A stretch of 64,000 bases of DNA, taken from the NCBI RefSeq assembly GCF_000407505.1, contig NZ_ASWE01000002.1, positions 1 to 64,000 of the forward strand, written 5' to 3'. This document shows positions 8,006 through 21,222 of the stretch, in pieces. Under the pieces are notes generated by a model. It made no database searches and was not told the DNA's origin. It saw only the letters and a program-made list of their open reading frames with translations. A program made the translations under genes and the position numbers. Numbering within the stretch: position 1 is the stretch's first letter; each line of letters opens with the position of its first letter. The stretch is from Enterococcus phoeniculicola ATCC BAA-412. GTDB taxonomy: Bacteria > Bacillota > Bacilli > Lactobacillales > Enterococcaceae.

Positions 8006-8890
8006 TTACAAGCAAGACTCTTGGTATTCCTTTATTGTTAATGCCCATAGTTCCAAATCAATCCCTTTTGGGACTAAAGGTATGTTGTACGTTTGCGTAC
8101 TACTATCAAACGAATTTATCCGTACTTTATGCTTATTTCTACGTATCGTACTTTGTAAATAGCTATTAATTTCAAGGTAATTCGTATCCATTAAGTAACC
8201 CCACTGAGGGGCAGTTTCATCTAAGAAATCGTACACAGTACTTATCTCTGTTATACCGTTGTCTTTAATGAAAGTACGAATGAGGTGTAGTCCTTTGTAG
8301 TTTTCGTTCTGTTCGGACTTAGAACTATACCGACAGCTGTTAATATAGTCTCTGATACCGTAGTGGTATCTGTTGATGACATACCCCCAGCGTGGAGATT
8401 CTTCATCTGCATAGTTCATAAAGTCTTTCATCTCTTTGATATTATTTTCTCTGATGAACGCTCTTATCTCTCTCATCATGGCGGTTTGTTGGGTCTTGCT
8501 TGGTCTTAATATTTCTTTGACATCGAGCCCATTGAATGCCATGATGTCTTCTTGCTCATATTGATACTTTTCGGGGTTATCAAGATGGAGCCAATATCTT
8601 ACTTTTCCAACAATAGACTCACAAGGTTGCGGATTTGGTGCATGGATCTTGCCAGTTATCTTTAGCATTTGTCTGTAAGACTTTAAGCTATTGAATTTGA
8701 TGAGACAATGGTAGTGGGGCTTTTTAGCACCACCATATTCATTTTCATCTTTATCATGCAAAGGACTATGCCCCCAAGGCGCACCAATATCTGTTACAAT
8801 ATCTCTCCAATTCTCGGGTGCTGAATCGGGATAGACAATAAATATCCAGTTTCTGTGTCTCTCTGCTTGTGATTTATTCTTATTATTCAT
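8006..8890 (-). CDS. rep: Rolling-circle replication initiator (Rep_2/pMV158 RepB family)
   Basis: A 294-residue HUH-type initiator that should nick TACTACG/AC. The N-terminal ~110 residues match the pMV158 RepB layout: a start like RNWIFIVYPDSAPENW, metal-site motif SPLHDKD (H45, D46), HUH motif H59-Y-H61 and a tyrosine region with Y99 (VRYW) as likely nucleophile. Its C-terminal part carries two related copies of a helix-turn-helix-like module (about 146-186 and 207-251, each with a WGY signature) where RepB has one, making it about 80 residues longer. Two matching nick sites lie on either side at 6862 and 9286. The ribosome site (GCAGG) is weak. Function as initiator is well supported; whether the element replicates when excised is inferred. 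Confidence 0.9.
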   Translation of the reverse strand: MNNKNKSQAERHRNWIFIVYPDSAPENWRDIVTDIGAPWGHSPLHDKDENEYGGAKKPHYHCLIKFNSLKSYRQMLKITGKIHAPNPQPCESIVGKVRYWLHLDNPEKYQYEQEDIMAFNGLDVKEILRPSKTQQTAMMREIRAFIRENNIKEMKDFMNYADEESPRWGYVINRYHYGIRDYINSCRYSSKSEQNENYKGLHLIRTFIKDNGITEISTVYDFLDETAPQWGYLMDTNYLEINSYLQSTIRRNKHKVRINSFDSSTQTYNIPLVPKGIDLELWALTIKEYQESCL

Positions 8891-9285
8891 TATTTTAATA
8901 CCTGCTTTCTTAGTTTATTTCTCTAACTTCATAGTATAAGCCAATCCCCATGCCTAAAGAGCCTGAATCCCTTGAGCCACTCGATTTTTTCCTTAATAGT
9001 TACCGCAATCCTTTGCAGGAGTAGGAGGGACAAGGATTTGTTCAGCGTTCAGCCTAGTACTGGGGTCTTGGTTTCGGGTACTGCACAGGCAAGGGCTGAG
9101 ATAGCCACTGTCGAATGGGAAAATGCACCTTGACATCCTTAGGATGCTTCTTAGTGTCCGCAAGAAAGAGAGACTCTTTCTCTTTTCTCTGAGAGAAAAT
9201 CCGCCTTGCATTCGTTTTTGGCTCTACAGTACCCCTAGTCGGAGAAATGCCGACAAAATGGCTAAAACGAATCTACCAAGCCTCA
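8891..9285. other. Leader region upstream of rep
   Basis: No gene seen. It contains several small inverted repeats, for example the AGAGAGACTCTTTCTCTTTTCTCTGAGAGA region near 9165-9195, that could fold in single-stranded DNA or RNA. In pMV158-like plasmids this interval would hold rep control and sometimes a single-strand origin, but I cannot identify either here. Confidence 0.35.
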
Positions 9286-9392
9286 TACTACGACCCCCCA
9301 GTAATATACTGATCATTGTTCAAAATAGCTGGAAGCCAAGTGTACCAATGGATTTGGTCTTTGATCCATGAAAAAATCGGTTGTACCAATGG
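9286..9392 (+). other. pMV158-like double-strand origin, copy 2 (dso2)
   Basis: Second copy of the nick region, TACTACGACCCCCC at 9286-9299, followed by two exact iteron-like 11-mers TGTACCAATGG at 9341-9351 and 9382-9392. It is about 400 bp upstream of the rep start and in the same orientation as copy 1. The predicted nick positions (after G6868 and G9292) are 2424 bp apart. Confidence 0.78.
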
Positions 9393-10763
9393 CTAGAGTT
9401 GTTTTTCTTTATTCTTTCTCTGTCCCAGTGACTTTGTGCACTAAAAGTATGGGACAGTTTGTTGTTTGTCAGGTAGCTACCCTACAGATATTATTTACTG
9501 ATAGTTACTTCTAGGCAACCCAGTCTATACCAAGAATTTGAAAAGTTTTAGGTATTGAAATCCGTATCTAACTGATGCTATTTGAGAAGTCATTTACGAG
9601 CCACTAAAGTCGCTTGTCTCAATTTCATCTAGCTATAGGGATTTGGGGTCTTGCCTTATTTGCCAGTTGGACTTCTCAGGGTGCTCATTTCTTGGTCATC
9701 TCCTTTCGTTATACTGGTTAGCCCCCCTATGTCTCTGCTGTTAAAATCTAGAGATAAAATTTCATGTTGCCTATATATTTACTGAAGGGTTGGGCTTTAG
9801 GGGGTAAAAAGTATCAAGTTACTTATTTAATGCGTTTCTTCCTGTGATACTGCTGGCTTTAGTTGGCTAGAATAAATATCTGTACGCAGGCTTGATAGTC
9901 AGATGGATAATAGAAAAGATGTCAAGCATTTGAGCAAGAATTGCAGGAAGAGATTCCGAATCTTACTTAAAATCAGTTTGGCTTCGTGCTACTTTCAGCT
10001 TATCTTGAGTAAATCAGCTTAGCTGATGGGTGAGAGGCTGAATTTAGGTGGCTTAGCTATCAGTGGGTAGGGAAAGGGTATTTACAATAGAAGAAACTTA
10101 TCTGTATTTGATAGCTGAAAGAAGAGTGGGGAGAAGCAAGAAGCATGGTTGCTAGAAAAAAGGGAGTGCCAATCGGTATCTGTGGTTATCGCTAAAATTC
10201 ATCTCAAGGTTGCCTGAGCGTACCATTGGTGGTGGCTGTGACAGATGGCAAGAATGACCATAACCACACAATTATTTTTTTAATTGCCTATCAAAGAAGC
10301 CGATTTGGAGAAAAAAAGTCATGTGGGTGGGGGTGAAAAATCATGTTGATAGAGATGAAAAAATGATGGGTGTCAGAAGTAATTTTCATCTTCATCTCAA
10401 GGCAGATGAAAAATAGGGTGGTGGATATAGAAAGAAAACTAGCTGATTTGGAAAGGAGTCCCTCAAAGAGACGAATATACCCCAAGTGTGTATCTAAGGG
10501 TAAAAATCAGAGTTTCTAGTTTGTAGGACGGAAAGAACAAGGTGAGGTCATTCTCTAATGCAGAAAATAGAATGACTAGGAGAAAAGAAGTGATTCTTCA
10601 GGTTACACAATAAAGAATTGGTATCGCATAGATAACTATCAATACAACTATTTCAGAAGTTTTATTGAAAAGAAGAAAAGAATCAAATCAGAACAAATAG
10701 ATATATTAGAACTATTCAGGTATTATATAAGTATCGAATATTTTTAAGGGGAGCAATATATAG
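9393..10763. other. Gene-poor 1.4-kb stretch of the element
   Basis: No credible gene on either strand. Open frames are short, have no ribosome sites and do not look like known families. The base composition is similar to the rest of the element. It is probably decayed former coding sequence. Confidence 0.5.
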
Positions 10764-11243
10764 ATGTCTGAGAATGAGAAAAAACAAGATTATAGTGGCT
10801 ATTCATTAGCTTTTGCTTTTATGGCATTAGCAGGTATTATTTATATTTTACCTGATGAGTATCTTTTTAGTTGGTCAAGATTGGTAAGTACTGTGATATT
10901 AATGATAAGTTCAGTATTTTTCGCGTATTCAGTAGAAGAAATGTTAGGTAACAAAAAAATATTTGATAATTTTGCCGTTGCAATGGCAATTTTTTATATC
11001 ATTTATGGAATTGTTTTGCTCTTAAAAAATTTTTCTTTACTCAATGAATGGAGCGTGTTAGTTTTATTAATCGTTTCGGTATTTCCTTTGTATGGGATTT
11101 TTGTGGGAATATTTAGCTTAGGAAATTTTATAAGAGGAAATATTAAAACAAAGAAAGGGAAAACTTTAGAACTTATTTTAAAGCTTATACCAGTTTTTTT
11201 ACCAGTTGTAAATTTAATACTTAAGGTTTTAAAAATCATTTGA
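10764..11243 (+). CDS. Small polytopic membrane protein
   Basis: A 159-residue protein with a charged start (MSENEKKQDY) and about four hydrophobic segments, for example LAFAFMALAGIIYILP, LVSTVILMISSVFFAY, AMAIFYIIYGIVLLL and VLVLLIVSVFPLYGIF, ending in a fifth weaker one. AGGGGAG lies about 9 nt before the ATG. It is the last gene of the element before attR. No family is recognised; it may be a cargo gene such as an exclusion or immunity factor, but nothing in the sequence shows this. Confidence 0.65.
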   Translation: MSENEKKQDYSGYSLAFAFMALAGIIYILPDEYLFSWSRLVSTVILMISSVFFAYSVEEMLGNKKIFDNFAVAMAIFYIIYGIVLLLKNFSLLNEWSVLVLLIVSVFPLYGIFVGIFSLGNFIRGNIKTKKGKTLELILKLIPVFLPVVNLILKVLKII

Positions 11244-11651
11244 ACAAAAATAGTTTTAAAAAAGTGCGGTTTAATTTGTAGAAAGCAGAAAATTCCAACA
11301 ATCTAGGGTAGGGGTTCTACACCGACTCAAGCGTTAGATATCCTATGATTTTCCAACCATCTATGTATAGTGAAAGTCGGTTTGAGACATTCATCTGTGT
11401 TTGAAATGATTCATCTAATTAAACTGAGTAAAGAAGAGACAAGGGTCGCAATCATCTAACTAAAATCCAGCTAAAAAATAGTGGACTAGGATAGAAATAG
11501 GTGCTATAATTTGTTTATAGAAGTGTACAGGTAAATAGAGTCTCCAAAAAATATCCTAGATGGCTAACCCATAACTTGTTTAAATCGGTTATAAGTGGGT
11601 ATAGTCTTATTTATTTTTGTCAGATTGACTTATAGTAATAAGAGCGGTAAA
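11244..11651. other. Right end of the element, no gene
   Basis: About 400 AT-rich bases between the membrane-protein gene and attR. There is an imperfect inverted repeat around 11563-11598 (ACCCATAAC...GTTATAAGTGGGT) but no convincing gene. Confidence 0.4.
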
Positions 11652-11758
11652 ACTCAAAATCCAGTGCCCGCGAGGGCGTGCCGGTTCGACCCCGGCCGCC
11701 GGTATACCAATGAACCCCTAGTGTAAGTCTATCTTACATTAGGGGTTTTCTTTTTATA
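11652..11758 (+). repeat. Right attachment repeat (attR), displaced tRNA-Leu 3' end
   Basis: The 107-bp partner of 1609-1715. It includes a tRNA-Leu 3' half without a 5' half, with T-stem pair C11681-G11695 in place of the T-A pair at the left end, and a second copy of the tRNA terminator (11713-11755). Because the 5' half of the tRNA is at the left end, this copy should be the original chromosomal 3' end. Confidence 0.92.
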
Positions 11759-11805
11759 GTGGCTCTTTGCCAAACAGTGTTCTTTTAAAAATAAGTCACA
11801 GAATC

Positions 11806-11832
11806 GAGAACACTTTCGGTGTTCTCTTTTTT
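11806..11832 (+). terminator. Intrinsic terminator beyond attR
   Basis: An 8-bp GAGAACAC/GTGTTCTC stem with a TTTCG loop, followed by a run of T. It was probably downstream of the tRNA operon before the element inserted. Confidence 0.7.
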
Positions 11833-11924
11833 GTTTTTTAAATGAGTTCGCAGAGACCTTGTTGGACAAGAACCCGCAGGCGTAGGTGGCGAAATGTTCG
11901 GAAACCAAAAGCAATCCGTTTGAT

Positions 11925-12267
11925 TAGGCTGTTTTTTCCTTTGATTCATTGCCTGAATTCGCTGCTTATTAAAGGCTCTGCTCAGTTGTTGAATCACATG
12001 AAATCAATCAATCGAAATTTTGGCACAAGCAAATACATCTTTCACAAAACTGTCATAAGGGGCATTTATGTCCATGACAATATGGGTGACTTTCTTTCGC
12101 GCTTTTAGCGTAAATCGTTGAAAATACGCACGTAGTTTGAAGTTTCTTCGATCGTTTAGAATGTCAAAAATTTGGTTTGTATCTGCGTCACTGACGATAA
12201 AACACATGGCGCCTTCGCAATCTTTCGTTCCTTTAAACTCATCAATAAATGTAGAAAAATTAATCAT
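11925..12267 (-). pseudogene. ISL3-family transposase relic
   Basis: The reading frame matches the middle of ISL3-family DDE transposases: FIDEFKGTK, a stretch ending DRRNFKLRAYFQRF, then KVTHIVMDINAPY, and after that FHVIQQLSRAFNKQRIQAMNQ. An in-frame TGA at about 12004-12006 interrupts it where the family normally has a D-R/W-FH stretch. Both the N-terminal and C-terminal parts of the transposase are missing and no terminal inverted repeats were seen. It is a dead fragment lying just outside attR. Confidence 0.8.
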
Positions 12268-12279
12268 GAGAAATTTTAA

Positions 12280-12606
12280 TCAATTGTTACTCCTGTTCTT
12301 TCGCCAACTGATTTCTAATAAAATTCTGGTTACTAGTAAATAACTTACATAAAGAAAAATAGTGAAGTACAGATTAATTTTAAATTCAAATATTAAAGAA
12401 GTAGCGAATAGTACCAGTGAAATTATACCAACAGTTAACCAAACTTTCCCCAAGTACTTATTAGAATACTGTAGATACTTCTGACGCCTTTCTTTCCTGA
12501 AGAAAACTGTAAAATCTTTCCACTGAATATTTGGAGTAATGAGTGATAAGCTTCCAAAAAAACCAACAACAGTGAAACCCAAAAATATAAATTGCAACTG
12601 ACTCAT
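12280..12606 (-). CDS. Small membrane protein
   Basis: A 108-residue protein with an N-terminal hydrophobic helix (LQFIFLGFTVVGFFGSLSLI), a basic cytoplasmic stretch (RKERRQKYLQYSNK) and two further helices (VWLTVGIISLVLFATSLIF and LYFTIFLYVSYLLVTRILLEI). No family is recognised. It starts 12 bp after the transposase relic on the same strand. A plausible but weak ribosome site (AGGTAGTTAAG) precedes the ATG. Confidence 0.6.
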   Translation of the reverse strand: MSQLQFIFLGFTVVGFFGSLSLITPNIQWKDFTVFFRKERRQKYLQYSNKYLGKVWLTVGIISLVLFATSLIFEFKINLYFTIFLYVSYLLVTRILLEISWRKNRSNN

Positions 12607-14478
<1,872 letters not shown>

Positions 14479-14504
14479 AAGAATCAGAGTCTAGGACACT
14501 TAAC

Positions 14505-14552
14505 GAAAAATCTAGATATCAGTCTAATTGATTGGCATCTGGATTTTTTGTA
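14505..14552 (+). terminator. Terminator after first GH1 gene
   Basis: An imperfect stem AAAATCTAGATATCA/TGGCATCTGGATTTT is followed by T residues, 27 nt after the stop codon. The rest of 14553-15013 has no gene but holds two direct repeats AAAGAAGCCGAAAA (near 14902 and 14941), 42 bp apart, upstream of the regulator gene. Confidence 0.65.
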
Positions 14553-15013
14553 CAAATATAAGAGCACTTTCACTAGAAGCAAAGTAACACCTCACTTAAA
14601 CAAGCGAAGTGTTCTTACGTTTAAAAGGTGTATCACAAATTAAGTCATTCTTCCCCTAGATTTTTGTTCGCAATTAGAAAAAGTGAGATCACTTTTACCG
14701 TGAATCAATTAGGTAAAAGCATCCTCCAGAACACTTCCTTTTCATCCTCAAATGAGTTATTCTTCTCCTCCAAATACGATGTTTAATCAGTTTTTGTTTA
14801 TTTGAATGTTTGTTTAGTCTTTACTTAGTTCTCAATTAAAAAAACGATTCATAATAAAATGGGATATGCACTAATGACAGTAAATTTGGTGAAATAGTGA
14901 CAAAAGAAGCCGAAAATACCAAAAGAATTCTCTGAATAAAAAAGAAGCCGAAAAATCTTGGTTACGATTTTCAAGCTCTCTTTTGCTACAATAAGCATGG
15001 AGGTGATTATCTA

Positions 15014-16765
15014 ATGAACTTAACAAAACGGCAATTAGAACTGTTAGTTTATTTAGCAAATACCAATACTTGGCTAACTAGTGAAAAGTTAGCTGAGCAC
15101 ATTCAAACCAATAAAAAAACTGTGCAATCAGAAATTAAAAATATGCTAGAGTTTTATCCAAACGATATAGAAATTGAAAGTAACAAACGTAATGGCTATC
15201 ATCTTTTATTTTTAGCACCAGAGTTACAAACACAAATTGTAGCAGAAGTGAAAAAACATAAAATATATTCCAGTATGAATTTTAGAGCGTCAACTATTAT
15301 CATCTATTTAATGTTTCAAGAAGACTATGTTAGCATGCAGCATTTAGCTGATCTTTTTTTTCTATCAAAAACAGCTATCTCAAATGAAATTAAAACTATA
15401 CAGCGTTGGATGGAGCGAAATGTTCATTTAGATTTAGAGATTTCCAGTCACAAAGGCTTGAAGATTCATGGAAGTGAAAATATGAGAAGAATTTTTGCTT
15501 CAATGGTTGGAACCGAGTCTGTTTTAATCGAGAGCAAATTATCGGAAAAATTTATTTCAGCTGTATTGGAGAAAGTACCAGTCATCCAAAGTTTTCTGCA
15601 AACTGTTTTAATTGAGGCGAATTATATTGTTTCAGGAGAAGATTTTTTAAGATATGCCCGTTATGTAAGTTTGACAATTGTCAGAGGAAAGAATCGAAAA
15701 GATTTAGAATTATTGGAACAAAATGATTTCTTTGTTTTAGTGGTTGAAAAGCTAACCTTTTTTTTAGCTGAAACTTTTGATTATTCGCTGGATAAAAATG
15801 AGCAAACAGCGTTAATCAATCGTCTGTTAGAACTAAATTATTTACATTTAAATGAAGGCGACAATTTAGTACTAAAACAAAAGCTTCGAAAATTTGAAAC
15901 AGCATTAATTGATTATTTGAAACTACCGACTGAGCAAATTTTTAAAAATCCTGAAGCGCTACTAGTCCATATCCAACAAATGGCAACTAGAATGGCAGCA
16001 GGACACAATGTACTAAATCATTTTGCACAAAAAACACTGTCTAATTACCCTTTAGAAACCTATTTAGTCCGTCGTTTTTTCCCTTTGTATTTTGACTTAC
16101 GGCCGAATTTAGCTGAGCTTTCCTATTTGGTTTTGTATTTGGCAGAAGCATTAGAAAATTATCGCAGTGAAGGCAGCTTGCTAATCGTCAGTAATCAACC
16201 CTTTAGTATTTTATATACGTTAAAGCGCAGCTTAGAAAATAGTTTACAACGAAAAATTCGTCAAGTGAAGATTGAACCAGTATATGTTTTTGAAGCGAAA
16301 AAAGAAAAAGCGCATTATAGTGTGTTATTAACTACAGAACAAGAAATAATTTTTGAAAATTCTGGTTTCAGTTTTATACCTAGTGTCTTATCAGAAGCGG
16401 AATTAAATGAATTAAGTACGGATCTTTATCATGCTATCAGCGAGCAAGAAGAATTAAATAAGAAAAAATTTTTGGCCAAATACTATGGAGCAGAAAGCCA
16501 GATAAAAATTACGAAAAAAATAGACAATATTTATCAGCTACTACCAAATTCAAGCGAATTAGTTTTGGTGCCTATTATGTCAAAAATTTTATTTGCTTGT
16601 GAAGTGAAAGAAATTGGGGCTACTAAAATACGTGAGTATCATTTAAAAGAGCCCATCGTCTATCAACAAAGAAAAATTTCAACTTTAATCCATATATCGT
16701 ATGTCAAAAGTGCGGAAATGCTGACCGATTTTTCTGCAATTAGTGAAATTTTAACGACAAGATAG
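15014..16765 (+). CDS. PRD-containing transcriptional regulator (BglG/LicR-like)
   Basis: A 583-residue regulator probably controlling the beta-glucoside PTS genes that follow. It has a winged HTH at about 4-48 (LTKRQLELLVYLANTNTWLT), a second Mga-type HTH around 95-135 (SMQHLADLFFLSKTAISNEI) and two PTS-regulation-like regions between about 175 and 385. The C-terminal part looks like a degenerate EIIB/EIIA-like region without an obvious EIIB cysteine. The HTH start makes it a DNA-binding activator, not an RNA-binding antiterminator of the LicT type. GGAGGTGAT lies 7 nt before the ATG. In this family activity is set by phosphorylation of PRD histidines by HPr and EIIB; that is family knowledge and not visible here. 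Confidence 0.85.
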   Translation: MNLTKRQLELLVYLANTNTWLTSEKLAEHIQTNKKTVQSEIKNMLEFYPNDIEIESNKRNGYHLLFLAPELQTQIVAEVKKHKIYSSMNFRASTIIIYLMFQEDYVSMQHLADLFFLSKTAISNEIKTIQRWMERNVHLDLEISSHKGLKIHGSENMRRIFASMVGTESVLIESKLSEKFISAVLEKVPVIQSFLQTVLIEANYIVSGEDFLRYARYVSLTIVRGKNRKDLELLEQNDFFVLVVEKLTFFLAETFDYSLDKNEQTALINRLLELNYLHLNEGDNLVLKQKLRKFETALIDYLKLPTEQIFKNPEALLVHIQQMATRMAAGHNVLNHFAQKTLSNYPLETYLVRRFFPLYFDLRPNLAELSYLVLYLAEALENYRSEGSLLIVSNQPFSILYTLKRSLENSLQRKIRQVKIEPVYVFEAKKEKAHYSVLLTTEQEIIFENSGFSFIPSVLSEAELNELSTDLYHAISEQEELNKKKFLAKYYGAESQIKITKKIDNIYQLLPNSSELVLVPIMSKILFACEVKEIGATKIREYHLKEPIVYQQRKISTLIHISYVKSAEMLTDFSAISEILTTR

Positions 16766-16876
16766 CGTTCAGTCAAATTCCCTTTTAGTGACGATTTAAC
16801 TTGAATGGCATGAAAAGGGTTTCCTTCTTATACTAATGATGTAGAAAACGGATACAGATTAAAAGGAGGAAACAAA

Positions 16877-20181
<3,305 letters not shown>

Positions 20182-20393
20182 ATAAAAGCCAACTAGAGGG
20201 CAAAGGTTTCTATAGCCTGATTAAGGAGAAATTTTCTAAAATAACTATTCCTTTCTATTTAGCGTTTGTGGAAATCCAAAGAATTCCAATACCAATGTGA
20301 AGATTATTGGCTGACTAGTGAAAGACACCAAAACAAACTGAATTCTAAGAAAAATGGGCGGTGGCATAAGTAAATTTAGCCCAGTTCTACTAA

Positions 20394-20446
20394 AACAAGA
20401 ATCCCCCGGAAAACTGTAGTGCTTTCCGAGAGATTCTTGTTTTTTA
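20394..20446 (+). terminator. Terminator after beta-glucoside operon
   Basis: The stem AACAAGAATC...CGGAAA/TTTCCG...GATTCTTGTT is followed by six T. The rest of 20182-20824 has no gene; AT-rich sequence at 20500-20700 probably includes the bacteriocin promoter. Confidence 0.8.
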
Positions 20447-20824
20447 TCTCTGAGTCAAAATTGCTAGTCAAATTATATAGCCCCAATTTATGATAACTAA
20501 TTTGAAATTAATTTGTTAATTCTATAATTTATCATTATTAGAAATAAGAAACCACAAGCCTATAATCGTGCACAAGGTAGCTCTTCACGATTCATTAAGT
20601 ATAAAAAAACTATTACACTATTATAGCTATCTATGACACTAGTCAAATATTTCTTATTATTAGTGATATATTTTATATGAGAGTTAGTAATAACTCTCAG
20701 GCCAAAAGTATCAACAGCTGAATGTACCACTATCTAATGATGAGGTGATTTGAACAAAAGAAACAGTGGGACTTTTGAGTATATGAATGACATTTTGCAG
20801 CTCAGTTGAGAGAGGAGAATTACT

Positions 20825-21172
20825 ATGAAAAAACTATTGTTAACAATGGGATTGGGAATTATTAGTATTATTGCTTTTTCAAGTTCAGCCTATGCTTTGG
20901 ATTCTATCGGAGGTGCAGCTAATGATTTTTCTAGTGCTTGGGAACGATATGCTTCTGGTGATGGGGGACGCGCTAATTTAGTTTTTGGATACAATACATT
21001 TTTAATCAATGAAGATTATTCTTGGGCAACACATAGTTCAAAACGTCACTATGCACAAGTCGCAAATGGAACAGGCAATCATTTTGGACCTGATTTAGGA
21101 GCTGGTGGAACATCAAAAATTGAAGTTGTACATTCTGGTAGTCTTGTTGGCTATGCCAATTTCTTCTACTAA
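20825..21172 (+). CDS. Lactococcin 972-family bacteriocin precursor
   Basis: A 115-residue secreted protein with a clear signal peptide (MKKLLLTMGLGIISIIAF, then SSSAYA) and likely cleavage before LDSIGG. The mature C-terminal part follows the lactococcin 972 pattern: WATHSSKRHYAQVANGTG, then a Gly-rich AGGTSKIEV and a terminal aromatic tail YANFFY. It is followed directly by the DUF1430 membrane protein and ABC ATPase that define these clusters. The mature region is longer than classical Lcn972 (about 91 versus 66 residues), with an extra N-terminal section (residues about 25-60). Lcn972 itself blocks septum formation through lipid II; that activity is only inferred here. The ribosome site is GAGAGGAG. 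Confidence 0.8.
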   Translation: MKKLLLTMGLGIISIIAFSSSAYALDSIGGAANDFSSAWERYASGDGGRANLVFGYNTFLINEDYSWATHSSKRHYAQVANGTGNHFGPDLGAGGTSKIEVVHSGSLVGYANFFY

Positions 21173-21222
21173 AATTTTGATTTATCACCTTAATTAATAC
21201 AGTAAAAAAGTGAGGTAAAGCC

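Larger units (their letters stand above)
1609..11758. mobile_element. tRNA-Leu-integrated mobile element with rolling-circle Rep
   Basis: A segment of about 10.04 kb between two copies of a 107-bp direct repeat derived from tRNA-Leu(CAA). It contains a full-length integrase next to the tRNA, a DUF3173 protein, a second short tyrosine recombinase, a membrane-anchored repeat protein, an unknown gene, a pMV158-type Rep, two dso-like nick regions and a small membrane protein. No relaxase, coupling protein or type IV secretion gene was recognised. It is best described as a plasmid-like genomic island or a decayed mobilizable element, not a self-transmissible ICE. The right half (9.4-10.76 and 11.24-11.65 kb) is gene-poor, which suggests decay. 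Confidence 0.88.

Noticed and set aside
1609-11758. Classification of the element as an ICE
   Set aside because: No relaxase, coupling protein or type IV secretion gene could be recognised, so self-transfer is not supported.
12004-12267. Reading the 87-codon ISL3-like frame as a functional gene
   Set aside because: It is an internal transposase fragment; homology continues past the in-frame TGA, and both ends of the gene are missing.
16801-16834. Promoter TTGAAT/TATACT before the PTS gene
   Set aside because: The spacer is 22 bp, too long for a standard sigma-A promoter; the real promoter could not be fixed.
20750-20809. Possible 18-residue leader peptide (TTG start after GAGGTGA) before the bacteriocin gene
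   Set aside because: The ribosome site is too close to the TTG and no conserved peptide pattern is visible.
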